NCBI RefSeq assembly: GCF_965228705.1
Contig: NZ_OZ245832.1
Span: forward strand, 2,232,001 to 2,296,000
Length of the DNA stretch: 64,000 nt
Direction: 5' to 3'
Source of the DNA: Croceimicrobium sp965228705
Lineage (GTDB): Bacteria; Bacteroidota; Bacteroidia; Flavobacteriales; Schleiferiaceae
Shown: piece after piece, positions 8,617 through 16,999 of the stretch
Position numbering within the stretch: the stretch's first letter is position 1
Layout of the letters: each line of letters opens with the position of its first letter
Translations under genes and position numbers: made by a program
The notes under the pieces: model-generated
What the model was told of the DNA's origin: nothing
The model's database searches: none
The model's input: the letters and a program-made list of their open reading frames with translations, nothing else

Positions 8617-9453
8617 TTATCTCATCCAACCTTCAATCTTATAGCTTTTAGATAAAAGCATCCTTTCTGTTTGGGACTTTTCACTTTTATACCACAATTC
8701 AAATCGAGCAGCATAAGGTTTACCCCAATCTCCTTCATAAATAGTGAAATGATCCGATAGGCGAAAAAGCTTAAAGGAGTCACTAGCATTAAAAACCTTC
8801 ATTCTTGACCTTAAGGCTAAGCTGTTGACAGATAATGGATCAACTTGACTAAGCTCAAAGACCTTCAAATAAACAAAGCCGCTGTCTAAATTGGCCAGCC
8901 AAGCATGATAGCTATAAATGCCCGGTTGGGATTGGGAAACTATTTCAAAGTCTATTTGATCCTTTAGTATTTGACTAATACTATCTGCCTGATCCTTCTT
9001 AGTAACTAATTGACCTGACTTTTCCCCTAATGGTTCGTATAAATGCAAGCCTGCAGGAATTTCTAAATCATCTGCATAATAATCATAAGGTGAATTATAG
9101 AATAATAAGCCTCCGATAATCATCCCAATACAAGTGAGTAGGCCTGTTAAAGTAAGTTGGACCAAGCCCCCTTTATAATCCTTGCGTAAAAGTCTTCGCA
9201 AGGATAGTATTCCAGACATAAAAATGGCGGGCCAAGGCAAAATAAGAGCAATTAAGTGGATCGAAAAACCACTGGAAACCTTAATTATAAAAACTCCAAT
9301 TAATCCAAAGAGGATAATGCTATAAACTGGGAGATACCATTTTTCAAGATAAAACTGTAGAAGGCTTTTCATACCGATAGTATCCTTATAAATCCTAGCT
9401 ATGCTAGATTTCAGATTATTCATCCAGGTTTCAAAACAACCTAAATGCTCCAT
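8617..9453 (-). CDS. Membrane protein of unknown function between two tRNA-Arg genes
   Basis: A 278-residue protein with about three hydrophobic helices in its first half (roughly residues 40-62, 66-86 and 97-118), then a soluble C-terminal half of about 150 residues with no motif I recognise. The start is uncertain. The ATG at 9453 gives the longest form; the ATG at 9372 would remove 27 residues and put the start close to the first helix, with an AGGA sequence a dozen bases upstream. The gene lies between two tRNA-Arg genes on the same strand, a position where accessory genes are often found. It could be a poorly conserved lineage-specific protein. Confidence 0.6.
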   Translation of the reverse strand: MEHLGCFETWMNNLKSSIARIYKDTIGMKSLLQFYLEKWYLPVYSIILFGLIGVFIIKVSSGFSIHLIALILPWPAIFMSGILSLRRLLRKDYKGGLVQLTLTGLLTCIGMIIGGLLFYNSPYDYYADDLEIPAGLHLYEPLGEKSGQLVTKKDQADSISQILKDQIDFEIVSQSQPGIYSYHAWLANLDSGFVYLKVFELSQVDPLSVNSLALRSRMKVFNASDSFKLFRLSDHFTIYEGDWGKPYAARFELWYKSEKSQTERMLLSKSYKIEGWMR

Positions 9454-9535
9454 TATTGAAGCAATCTTAAAGCAAAGAAGCTAAAGCACAAGAATATATC
9501 AAAATGAAATGGTGAAATGCTATTGAAACAAAAAG

Positions 9536-9607
9536 TAGCCCCGGCAGGAATCGAACCTGCATCTCAAGCTCCGGAAACTTGCATACTATCCATTGTACTA
9601 CGGAGCC
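9536..9607 (-). tRNA. tRNA-Arg (anticodon CCG)
   Basis: The reverse complement gives a full cloverleaf: acceptor GGCTCCG with CGGGGCT and discriminator A, D stem GTAC/GTAT, anticodon stem CAAGT/GCTTG with loop TTCCGGA, and T arm GCAGG-TTCGATT-CCTGC. The anticodon CCG reads CGG. CCA is not encoded. Most differences from the tRNA-Arg at 8467-8538 are paired changes that keep the stems intact. Confidence 0.95.
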
Positions 9608-9721
9608 AATTTTTCTTTCAATACAAAAAGAACTCCTGCCTGTAAATTGGAGTCAATTTAGCGAAGGCAATTGAGGGCTGCAAAAATAGTACTTGTCGTG
9701 AGAATGACAGACTTCATGCAC

Positions 9722-9729
9722 TAACTTTG
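9722..9729 (+). promoter_or_regulatory. -7 promoter element of ppa
   Basis: TAACTTTG matches TAnnTTTG and lies 14 nt before the ppa start codon, implying a leader of about 8-10 nt. A TTG at 9693-9695 is the only nearby -33 candidate and its 26 nt spacer is long. Confidence 0.5.
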
Positions 9730-9743
9730 TCCAAAACACTAAC

Positions 9744-10289
9744 ATGAACACCCCTTTCAATCCCTGGCACTCTGTTTCACCAGGCGACAAAATCCCTTCC
9801 TACGTTAACGGCATTATTGAAATCCCACAAAATACTCGCGCCAAATACGAATTAGACAAAGACTCTGGCTTACTGAAAATGGATCGGGTACTCTACTCAT
9901 CCATGTACTACCCCGCCAATTACGGTTTTATCCCTCAAACCTATTGCGATGATAAAGACCCCCTCGATATTCTAGTGCTTTCCCAAATCACGGTAGTGCC
10001 CATGTGTATGGTTTCGGCTCGGGTTATTGGCGTTATGCGAATGCTCGACGGTGGAGAATTAGACGATAAAATCATTGCCGTAGCCGAAAATGATATGAGT
10101 GTCAACCATATTCACGATATTTCAGAATTACCTGTGCATTTTTTAAAGGAGCTTAAAAACTTCTTTGAAGACTATAAAAAACTGGAAAACAAAACTGTGG
10201 AGGTTGAGGATTTTCAAAATGCGGAAATTGCCAGGAAAATTGTTCTCCAAAGCCTGGAGGACTATAAAAAATACAGGGCCAATAACTAA
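9744..10289 (+). CDS. ppa: Inorganic pyrophosphatase
   Basis: A 181-residue cytoplasmic family I soluble pyrophosphatase that hydrolyses pyrophosphate to phosphate, pulling biosynthetic reactions forward. The metal-binding signature D70-x-D72-P-x-D75 is intact within CDDKDPLDILVL, and the substrate-binding region around YYPANYGFIPQT is present. Length is close to the E. coli enzyme (about 176). It is followed 11 bp later by a small membrane protein gene and then a histidine kinase, probably in one transcript. Confidence 0.95.
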   Translation: MNTPFNPWHSVSPGDKIPSYVNGIIEIPQNTRAKYELDKDSGLLKMDRVLYSSMYYPANYGFIPQTYCDDKDPLDILVLSQITVVPMCMVSARVIGVMRMLDGGELDDKIIAVAENDMSVNHIHDISELPVHFLKELKNFFEDYKKLENKTVEVEDFQNAEIARKIVLQSLEDYKKYRANN

Positions 10290-10300
10290 GCTAAAGCCTT

Positions 10301-10726
10301 ATGCGTAAAACACTTTTCTGGATCTTGGGTATCGCCCTGATCTTACTCATCGGATGGATCACTTTCCTATATTTTGGCACCTATTCTGAAGGAGTGCGGG
10401 CAGGCACAGTGATCAAACTCTCTCGCAAAGGAGTGCTGTTTAAAACCTGGGAAGGACAACTTAACATTCGCTCTTTCGGCGCAGTTAACAGCAATAACAA
10501 CCTATCTGAGACTTTCGAGTTTTCCATAGAAAGTGATCAAGAGCACATAATTAAAACCCTGGAAGAGGTTTCACTTTCCGGAGAACGTGTTAACTTACAC
10601 TATATCGAAAGATACCGAGTTTTACCTTGGAGAGGAAGCACGCGCTATTTCATCACTAAAATTGAGCGCAGCCCTCAGAAAAAGCCTGCTTCAGAAGAAG
10701 ACCCGGAACGAGCCCCCTTTAATTAA
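10301..10726 (+). CDS. Conserved small single-pass membrane protein
   Basis: A 141-residue protein with one N-terminal transmembrane helix (about residues 4-26) and a soluble region containing YSEGVRAGTVIKLSRKG and FKTWEGQL, segments I associate with an uncharacterised Bacteroidota family. The helix has no cleavage site, so the protein is probably anchored in the inner membrane with its domain outside the cytoplasm. It lies between ppa and the histidine kinase, 2 bp before the latter, so it should be co-expressed. Function unknown. Confidence 0.7.
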   Translation: MRKTLFWILGIALILLIGWITFLYFGTYSEGVRAGTVIKLSRKGVLFKTWEGQLNIRSFGAVNSNNNLSETFEFSIESDQEHIIKTLEEVSLSGERVNLHYIERYRVLPWRGSTRYFITKIERSPQKKPASEEDPERAPFN

Positions 10727-10728
10727 GA

Positions 10729-12033
10729 ATGTCTTATAAGCAGTTTAGAGAAATAGTATACGGACAAGAAGGTGAATTTGATCTCAAAGAAATCATCTTC
10801 CACCAAATCTGTTTTATCAGTGCTATAGCCCTTAGCATTGGCCTGCTTCTTTCCATAAATATCCGTCAATGGGATCTGGTGCTGGTTATTTTAGGCACCC
10901 AATTAGTGTTGATCCTTAGTTATTGGTTTTCAAGGGTAATGGGCAATTTTAAAGTAGGATGGTTCATCTTTATGATCACCTCCTATGCCCTATTTGCCTT
11001 CAACTATTTTCTGAATAGTGGTATTAATGGTACCACTACTGTTCTAAGCTTTATGACTCTTTCCATGCTCTTTGCTACCACTCAAAGCAAACAGCATTGG
11101 TTTTGGACCGTCATCCATGGCATTGTTTTTTCCGGTCTGCTTCTCTACGAATACAATTTCGGACGCGAATATATCGTTAGCTACGAATCCGAAGAGCTAC
11201 GCTATATCGATACGGTATTCAGCTACCTCCTTACCCTGGGGCTTTTCTTTTTAGTCTTCCGACTGATCCGACAGGCCTATGAAATGCAACGTCAAAAAGT
11301 TGAAGACCAAAAAGTTGAATTGCAACAAAATCAAAAGGAACTCCAAGAAAGCTATAAAGAGCTAACCAAAGTGCTTTCCATCATTGCGCATGATGTTCGG
11401 AATCCCTTAGCCTCCATAGAAAGCTATCTTGAATTAGCCCGAGATGGTGCCATTCCGGAAGAAGACCGCATGGAACTCAAAGGAGAACTCTTGAAAATGG
11501 TTCAGAACACCTCACATATGTTGGATGACATGGTAAATTGGTCGAAATCCAAAATAGCAGGAAATCAGGCCAACTTTCATCTCGTAAGTCTGGGAAGCTG
11601 GCTAAATCAAACTGTGGAGCATTTGAGGGGAATGGCAAAAGCCAAAGGCATTCTATTTAAGGATGATTACAATGGTCAGGAAAAGGTTTTTTGCGATCCG
11701 ATTTTAATGACGGTAGTTATCCGTAACCTATTGCAAAATGCCATTAAATTCACCGCCAGCGGTAAAGAAATCGCATTGAAGGTCCGTAGTTCCAAAAATG
11801 CCGTACTCTTTACTGTGCAAGACCAGGGCCTGGGCATATCCGCTGAAAAGCAAAAAAACCTGTTTAGTGGACGTACAGAAAGCGTTCCGGGCACCCAACA
11901 GGAACGCGGCAGCGGCTTCGGATTATTAATCGTAAAAGAGTACGTCGACCTACATCAGGGTCGTATCAGTGTAGAAAGCAGTCCTGGAAAAGGCAGCACC
12001 TTTACCGTTTCTATTCCTTTTATGCCGCACTAA
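10729..12033 (+). CDS. Membrane sensor histidine kinase
   Basis: A 434-residue protein with about six hydrophobic helices in the first 185 residues and little extracytoplasmic sequence. A coiled coil (about 190-215) follows, then a HisKA domain with the phospho-acceptor His221 in IIAHDVRNPL. The HATPase domain shows the N box (NLLQNAIKF), G1 (DQGLGIS) and G2 (GSGFGLLIVKEY). It should autophosphorylate and pass phosphate to a response regulator, but none is encoded nearby, so the partner is elsewhere. The compact membrane sensor suggests a membrane-linked or intramembrane signal (inference). The last 4 bp overlap the convergent DUF2461 gene. Confidence 0.9.
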   Translation: MSYKQFREIVYGQEGEFDLKEIIFHQICFISAIALSIGLLLSINIRQWDLVLVILGTQLVLILSYWFSRVMGNFKVGWFIFMITSYALFAFNYFLNSGINGTTTVLSFMTLSMLFATTQSKQHWFWTVIHGIVFSGLLLYEYNFGREYIVSYESEELRYIDTVFSYLLTLGLFFLVFRLIRQAYEMQRQKVEDQKVELQQNQKELQESYKELTKVLSIIAHDVRNPLASIESYLELARDGAIPEEDRMELKGELLKMVQNTSHMLDDMVNWSKSKIAGNQANFHLVSLGSWLNQTVEHLRGMAKAKGILFKDDYNGQEKVFCDPILMTVVIRNLLQNAIKFTASGKEIALKVRSSKNAVLFTVQDQGLGISAEKQKNLFSGRTESVPGTQQERGSGFGLLIVKEYVDLHQGRISVESSPGKGSTFTVSIPFMPH

Positions 12034-12689
12034 GCCTGACTGATCGCATCGTCGATAAAATCCATAAAAGGAATTGCAGCAGCAAAAGCCTCCTTAAGTT
12101 CCCTCAAGCCTTTTGCCGTAAAAATGGCCTCATCCTCAAGCTGTTTCATGATTAACAGGTCCTTGTGTTTCAGTAGCTCTATATGAGGATGATCCAATTC
12201 AAAACCCTTGGGATTTCTTTGAAGCTTATCACCTCTAAAAGCACCAAACACCTTCTTAAACTGCGGATCTTCTTCAATAGTTTTCAATTCATCTCCACGC
12301 AGATCAATTAAGTCGCGCAATGCCAAAAGATGCTCCTTGGCGGGATGATACAAGCCTGTGCCAATAAATAAATTCCCCGGCTCAATATGTAAATAGAAGT
12401 CGCCATAATCTGGCCCTCTCCTTTTCACCATAAGAGCGAAATTGGTCTTATAGGGTGGTTTATCGGGATGAAAACGACGGTTATTATTTATTCTCGCCAA
12501 GTACTTTTTAGGGTCCATCATGGTCATGGGATAGACCTCAGCAAAGCTTTCCTGGATTTGACCGGCATAGTCAATCAAACCTTGCCGAATTTCCTGATAC
12601 CATTTGCGATTGGCATCCATCCACTCTTTGGTATTGTGGACTTTTAAGGCTTCTAAGAATTGGTAGGTATCAGGATGTGGTGCTTTCAT
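12030..12689 (-). CDS. DUF2461 family protein
   Basis: A 219-residue soluble protein with the DUF2461 landmarks: an N-terminal NTKEWMDANRKWYQ segment, RINNNRRFHPDKPPYKTNF in the middle, and YLHIEPGNLFIGTG followed by a basic-aromatic C-terminal half. The family is widespread in bacteria and has no established function. It ends against the histidine kinase and is followed upstream, 1 bp away, by metG on the same strand, so it is probably the second gene of a metG transcript. Confidence 0.85.
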   Translation of the reverse strand: MKAPHPDTYQFLEALKVHNTKEWMDANRKWYQEIRQGLIDYAGQIQESFAEVYPMTMMDPKKYLARINNNRRFHPDKPPYKTNFALMVKRRGPDYGDFYLHIEPGNLFIGTGLYHPAKEHLLALRDLIDLRGDELKTIEEDPQFKKVFGAFRGDKLQRNPKGFELDHPHIELLKHKDLLIMKQLEDEAIFTAKGLRELKEAFAAAIPFMDFIDDAISQA

Positions 12690-12690
12690 A

Positions 12691-14727
12691 CTATCGGATT
12701 ACCGCACCATTAGGCATTTCTACGGGTGCTGAAGTGAAATTAAGATTTCCCTCCGAATCTTCTGCCATTAATATCATTCCCTGGCTCATTACTCCTCTTA
12801 ATTTTCGAGGGGCCAGATTCACCACCACAGAAACCTTGGTACCGGGCAAATCCTCAGGCTGAAAATACTGGGCGATCCCACTTACAATACTCCGCTTTTC
12901 AAAGCCTAAATCTACTTCCAGATGTAAGAGCTTATCCGCCTTCTTCACTTTTTGAGCACTGATAATGGTTCCCACCCGGATATCAAGTTTAGTAAAATCT
13001 TCAAACTGTATTTCTTCCTTCAAAGCTTCGTATTGAGGTTCGGCCTTGGCGGCAGATGCGGCTTCCAATTTGGCTTTCTGTGCTCCAATGGTCTCATCTT
13101 CAATTTTAGAAAAGAGATGTCCTCCACTTTGAATACGATGACCAGCTTTTAGCAATTCCTCACTATTGCAATCCTCCCAAGCCAATGCATCAATTTTTAG
13201 ATCGCTCTGCAAACGATTAGCACTAAAGGGCATGAAAGGCTCCATCACTTGTGCTAATTGGGCACAAATTTGCGCCGCTACATAGAGGATTGTTCCCGCT
13301 CGCTCCGGGTCTTCCTTAATTTTCTTCCAAGGCTCCTGATCCGCCAGGTATTTATTCCCTAATCGGGCCAAGCCCATCATCCGGCTTAAAGCCTCCCGGA
13401 ATCGATAGCTTTCCAAAGATTCGGCAATCGAAGCGGGTGTAGCTGCCATTGAGGCTAAGGCCTCTTTATCTTCGCTGGTGAAAGCTCCTGCTTGGGGGAT
13501 TTCACCTTCATAGTACTTCTGCATTAAGACCTGCACCCGATTCACAAAATTGCCCAAAATCGCAACCAACTCACTGTTATTACGTGTCTGGAAATCGCTC
13601 CAGGTAAAATCATTATCCTTACTCTCGGGAGCCGTAGCAGTTAGAACGTAGCGCAATACATCTTCCTTGCCCTCGAAATCCTCGAGGTACTCATGTAACC
13701 AAACCGCCCAATTACGGCTGGTAGAAATTTTGCGTCCCTCCAAATTGAGAAACTCATTGGCTGGCACTTCATCCGCTAAATGAAAACCACCGTGCTCCAT
13801 CAACATCGCCGGGAAAATGATGCAATGGAAAACAATATTATCCTTACCGATAAAGTGCACCAATTTGGTATCGTCCTTAGTCCAATAGTCTTCCCAAGCG
13901 TCTCCCAACAATTCCTTGGTAGCCGAAATATACCCGATAGGTGCATCGAACCATACATACAATACCTTGCCCTCCGCATCATCAAGAGGAACGGGAATAC
14001 CCCAATCCAAATCACGGGTCATGCTGCGGGCCTGTAAACCATCTCCACTATCCAGCCAACTCATACATTGACCATAGACATTAGGCTTCCAGTTTTTATG
14101 AGATTGGATATAATCTTTGATCTTGCCACTTAAGTGATCTAATGGCAGGAACCAGTGCTTGGTTTCTTTTAAAATAGGCTCTGCTCCGCTTAAACGACTC
14201 TTAGGCTTGATAAGATCGGTTGGACTTAAAGAAGTCCCACAGTTTTCGCATTGATCGCCATAAGCCTCTCCAAAGTGACAGTTGGGACATTCGCCCACAA
14301 TAAATCGATCGGCAATAAACTGCCCTGCTTCCGGGTCGAAATACTGCTGCGTTACCTTTTCCTCTAAAGATCCTTTTTCATAGAGCTTGGTAAAAAAGTC
14401 CTGGGCAGTTTTATGGTGAATCTCCTTACTGGTGCGCGAAAACACATCGAAACTGATCCCGATTTTATCCAGCGAATCACGAATAATTGCATGGTAACGA
14501 TCGACAATCTCCCGAGGTTCGGCTCCTTCACTTTGCGCCTTCATATTGATGGCCGCTCCATGTTCATCCGTTCCACAAACGAAAATGAGCTCTTTGCCAT
14601 TTTTACGCAGGTACCGGGCGTATATGTCCGAAGGCAAATAACATCCGGCCAGGTGACCGATATGTACTGGACCATTAGCATAAGGGAGGGCTGCAGTAAT
14701 AGTATAGCGCGAAATCTCGGAAGACAT
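12691..14727 (-). CDS. metG: Methionyl-tRNA synthetase
   Basis: A 678-residue cytoplasmic enzyme that charges tRNA-Met. The HIGH motif is at residues 22-25 (VHIGHL), the zinc knuckle uses C147, C150, C160 and C163, and the second signature is the variant KISTS at about 333-337, usual for MetG1-type enzymes. The anticodon-binding domain follows, and after a linker the C-terminal 110 residues form an EMAP/Trbp111-like tRNA-binding domain (DIRVGTI, ADKLLHLEVDLG), typical of full-length dimeric MetRS. A good promoter lies just upstream. DUF2461 follows 1 bp downstream. Confidence 0.97.
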   Translation of the reverse strand: MSSEISRYTITAALPYANGPVHIGHLAGCYLPSDIYARYLRKNGKELIFVCGTDEHGAAINMKAQSEGAEPREIVDRYHAIIRDSLDKIGISFDVFSRTSKEIHHKTAQDFFTKLYEKGSLEEKVTQQYFDPEAGQFIADRFIVGECPNCHFGEAYGDQCENCGTSLSPTDLIKPKSRLSGAEPILKETKHWFLPLDHLSGKIKDYIQSHKNWKPNVYGQCMSWLDSGDGLQARSMTRDLDWGIPVPLDDAEGKVLYVWFDAPIGYISATKELLGDAWEDYWTKDDTKLVHFIGKDNIVFHCIIFPAMLMEHGGFHLADEVPANEFLNLEGRKISTSRNWAVWLHEYLEDFEGKEDVLRYVLTATAPESKDNDFTWSDFQTRNNSELVAILGNFVNRVQVLMQKYYEGEIPQAGAFTSEDKEALASMAATPASIAESLESYRFREALSRMMGLARLGNKYLADQEPWKKIKEDPERAGTILYVAAQICAQLAQVMEPFMPFSANRLQSDLKIDALAWEDCNSEELLKAGHRIQSGGHLFSKIEDETIGAQKAKLEAASAAKAEPQYEALKEEIQFEDFTKLDIRVGTIISAQKVKKADKLLHLEVDLGFEKRSIVSGIAQYFQPEDLPGTKVSVVVNLAPRKLRGVMSQGMILMAEDSEGNLNFTSAPVEMPNGAVIR

Positions 14728-14744
14728 ACATTCAATTTAGCCCA

Positions 14745-14773
14745 CAAAAGTAAGAATTGCGCGGCCTCCGCAA
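14745..14773 (-). promoter_or_regulatory. Promoter of metG
   Basis: On the minus strand a TACTTTTG -7 element (14752-14745) is preceded by TTG (14773-14771) with an 18 nt spacer, and the metG start codon is 17 nt downstream. The element lies upstream of the divergent hydrolase start chosen here, which supports the shorter reading of that gene. Confidence 0.6.
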
Positions 14774-14849
14774 TTGCCGATCAGCAAAGGAATTAAATTC
14801 CAAAACTCAGGTCATTCGCAGCAGCTTAACGATCTTTGCAAAAAAAAGA

Positions 14850-15617
14850 ATGCAACTCTTTTCAAATATTCTTGGCGAAGGTCCGGAAGACCTCATTATC
14901 ATGCATGGCCTTTTTGGGATGAGCGATAATTGGCAAAGCCTGGGTCGCAAGTGGTCGGAGCATTTTAGAGTGCATTTACTGGATATGCGCAATCATGGTC
15001 GCAGCCCTCATTCTGAGGAATTCTCCTATGATCTGATGAGCGATGATTTATTGGAATACCTCGACCAACATCAAATAGAGGAAGCCCATATCATTGGGCA
15101 TAGCATGGGTGGCAAGGTAGCCATGTTATTTGCGGTTCTTCACCCGGATCGCTGCCGCTCCATGATTATTGCCGACATTGCCCCTAAAGCCTACCCTCCT
15201 CATCATATGGATGTTATCGATGCCTTGGAAGCACTGGACCTCTCTAAAATTAGCAGACGCAGCGAAGCCAATGAGCAGTTTGGCCCCAGTCTGGAACCGG
15301 GGGTACGTCAGTTTCTTTTAAAGAATCTCTATTGGGAAGAAAAGGACAGACTTAATTGGCGTTTCAACCTGAAGGTTTTAGCACGAGAAATAAAAAAGGT
15401 AGGAGAAAGCTTGCCTCCCAATGCCTATTATGATCGACCAGCCCTCTTTTTACGCGGTGGTGATTCCTGGTACATTAAGGATGAGGATATCGACGAAATT
15501 CAAAGTCACTACCCTCAGGCCGAATTGGTCACCATTCCCAATGCAGGGCACTGGTTACATGCCCAAGAACCTGAACTATTCTTCGAAGCCGTTAGCGACT
15601 TTTTAGGCGGGCAATAA
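14850..15617 (+). CDS. Alpha/beta hydrolase (YbfF-like esterase)
   Basis: Starting at the ATG at 14850 gives a 255-residue protein that begins at the first strand of the alpha/beta-hydrolase fold. An in-frame ATG at 14757 would add 31 residues without homology and would overlap the metG promoter. It shows the oxyanion region (HGLFGMSDNW), the nucleophile elbow GHSMGGK, a downstream acidic residue and a C-terminal GHWLH with the catalytic His. This matches small bacterial esterases like YbfF; the natural substrate is unknown. GATCTTTG at 14831-14838 is a weak -7 candidate. It overlaps murI by 15 bp at the 3' end. Confidence 0.85.
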   Translation: MQLFSNILGEGPEDLIIMHGLFGMSDNWQSLGRKWSEHFRVHLLDMRNHGRSPHSEEFSYDLMSDDLLEYLDQHQIEEAHIIGHSMGGKVAMLFAVLHPDRCRSMIIADIAPKAYPPHHMDVIDALEALDLSKISRRSEANEQFGPSLEPGVRQFLLKNLYWEEKDRLNWRFNLKVLAREIKKVGESLPPNAYYDRPALFLRGGDSWYIKDEDIDEIQSHYPQAELVTIPNAGHWLHAQEPELFFEAVSDFLGGQ

Positions 15618-16406
15618 CTTTTCGTTCAGCTTAATTTCTTTTCCAAAGAAGAGCCGGGCTGTTTTACTAAAGGCCTTGGTTTTTTCGGATACAAAAAACT
15701 GAAGTTTGGGCTCTGTGCTTGCTTCCCGCAAAAGACCTTTTTCCTTTAGTAATACCTGAAGACCACGGGCCACCATTTCTGCTGAATTTATTACTTGCAC
15801 TTCAGGACCCAAATATTTTTCAAATTCCTTCTGAAGCAAAGGATAATGCGTACAACCCAAAATTAGGTGACTGAGCTCCTTTAAAGCGGGATCGGCCAAA
15901 TAATGAGCTAAAACCCCAGTACTCACTTCAGTTCCGGCAAAGCCTTCTTCCACTAATGGCGCTAATAAAGGTGTGGCCTTTTGCACAACTCTTAAATCGG
16001 TATCCAGCTTTTGCAATTGCTTACTATACACCTGCGAACGCACAGTTGCCCGGGTGGCTACTACCCCCACTTTACGGGCTTTTAAGCGAGCTACTTCTGC
16101 TACCACCGGCTCAACCACAGTGAGAATAGGCACATCCGGCCAATCCAGCTTGAGCTCTTTATAAGCCATGGCCGAGGCAGAGTTACAGGCAATAACAATG
16201 CATTTGCAATCACCCTCCACCAAAAAGCGACTAATTCGACGAGAATAATCGAGGATGGTACTCTTCGACTTATCACCATAAGGAGCATGTCGGGTATCCC
16301 CGAAATAAATGAAGGATTCGAATGGCAATAATTGGTGAATTGCCGAGGCAACGGTTAATCCACCTACCCCGGAATCAAAAATGCCTATGGGATTGTTTTT
16401 GGCCAT
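15603..16406 (-). CDS. murI: Glutamate racemase
   Basis: A 267-residue enzyme that converts L- to D-glutamate for peptidoglycan. The two catalytic cysteines are present: Cys74 in ACNSAS and Cys185 in GCTHYP, as well as the N-terminal substrate loop GIFDSGVGGL (residues 8-17). The start cannot be moved downstream because this loop is near residue 10. The ATG follows directly on the T tract of a terminator hairpin, leaving no conventional ribosome binding site. It is the last gene of the envelope cluster running from the CBS gene to here. Confidence 0.95.
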   Translation of the reverse strand: MAKNNPIGIFDSGVGGLTVASAIHQLLPFESFIYFGDTRHAPYGDKSKSTILDYSRRISRFLVEGDCKCIVIACNSASAMAYKELKLDWPDVPILTVVEPVVAEVARLKARKVGVVATRATVRSQVYSKQLQKLDTDLRVVQKATPLLAPLVEEGFAGTEVSTGVLAHYLADPALKELSHLILGCTHYPLLQKEFEKYLGPEVQVINSAEMVARGLQVLLKEKGLLREASTEPKLQFFVSEKTKAFSKTARLFFGKEIKLNEKLLPA

Positions 16407-16435
16407 AAAAAAACCCGCTGCGGATAACAGCGGGT
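16407..16435 (-). terminator. Intrinsic terminator directly before murI
   Basis: A perfect eight-pair stem (arms 16413-16420 and 16428-16435, 7 nt loop) is followed on the minus strand by a run of seven T (16413-16407, the first shared with the stem) and then at once by the murI ATG. It should end most transcripts of the ompH genes, so murI would depend on readthrough or on its own promoter. A TAACTTCG (16444-16437) just upstream could be such a promoter's -7 element. Confidence 0.8.
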
Positions 16436-16460
16436 ACGAAGTTAAGCTATCTAAATGCTT

Positions 16461-16970
16461 TTATTGGATTCCCAATTTAGCTTTTACCAGTGGCATAATA
16501 TCTTCACCACCCTCGGCGAATACTACCACGGCTTTACTCTCAGAACTATCTAAGATATAAGCGAATCCTTTTTCTCGGGCCACATCAGCAATAGCTTTAG
16601 AGGCTTTGTCAATTACAGGCTGCAGAAGCTCTACTTGCTTAGCTTGTAGTTCTTGCTGTGCACTTTGGCTGAACTGCTGAATACGACCTTGTAATTCTTG
16701 TAATTCTTTGGTCTTAATCTCACGAGTGGAGGTGGTCATCATTTGCTCATTGCGACGGAACTCCTCAATTTTCTTAGTGAGTTCGTTTTCCATCTCGGTA
16801 AGGTCCTTTTGCAGACGCTCACTGTACTGCTCTAACTGAGTTTGGGCAGCTTTAGTTTCAGGCATCAAAGCCAATAATTCGTCGGCATTAATATGGCCAA
16901 TCTTTTGCTGAGCGAAAGCAGTGCTGCTCAATCCAAAAAATAAGGCGGCTAGTAAAATGATCTTCTTCAT
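16461..16970 (-). CDS. OmpH/Skp family periplasmic chaperone, copy 2
   Basis: A 169-residue protein with a signal peptide (cleavage near SSTAFAQQ), a short beta segment KIGHINADELL, a long coiled-coil hairpin (about residues 40-120) rich in Glu, Gln and Lys, and a closing beta-rich end. This is the Skp fold, a trimeric jellyfish-shaped chaperone that guides outer-membrane proteins to BamA. It lies 29 bp after a second ompH gene and downstream of bamA. Two tandem copies are normal in Flavobacteriales. Confidence 0.9.
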   Translation of the reverse strand: MKKIILLAALFFGLSSTAFAQQKIGHINADELLALMPETKAAQTQLEQYSERLQKDLTEMENELTKKIEEFRRNEQMMTTSTREIKTKELQELQGRIQQFSQSAQQELQAKQVELLQPVIDKASKAIADVAREKGFAYILDSSESKAVVVFAEGGEDIMPLVKAKLGIQ

Positions 16971-16999
16971 TGCTGAGTTTGTTTAATGGTCTTGTTTTG

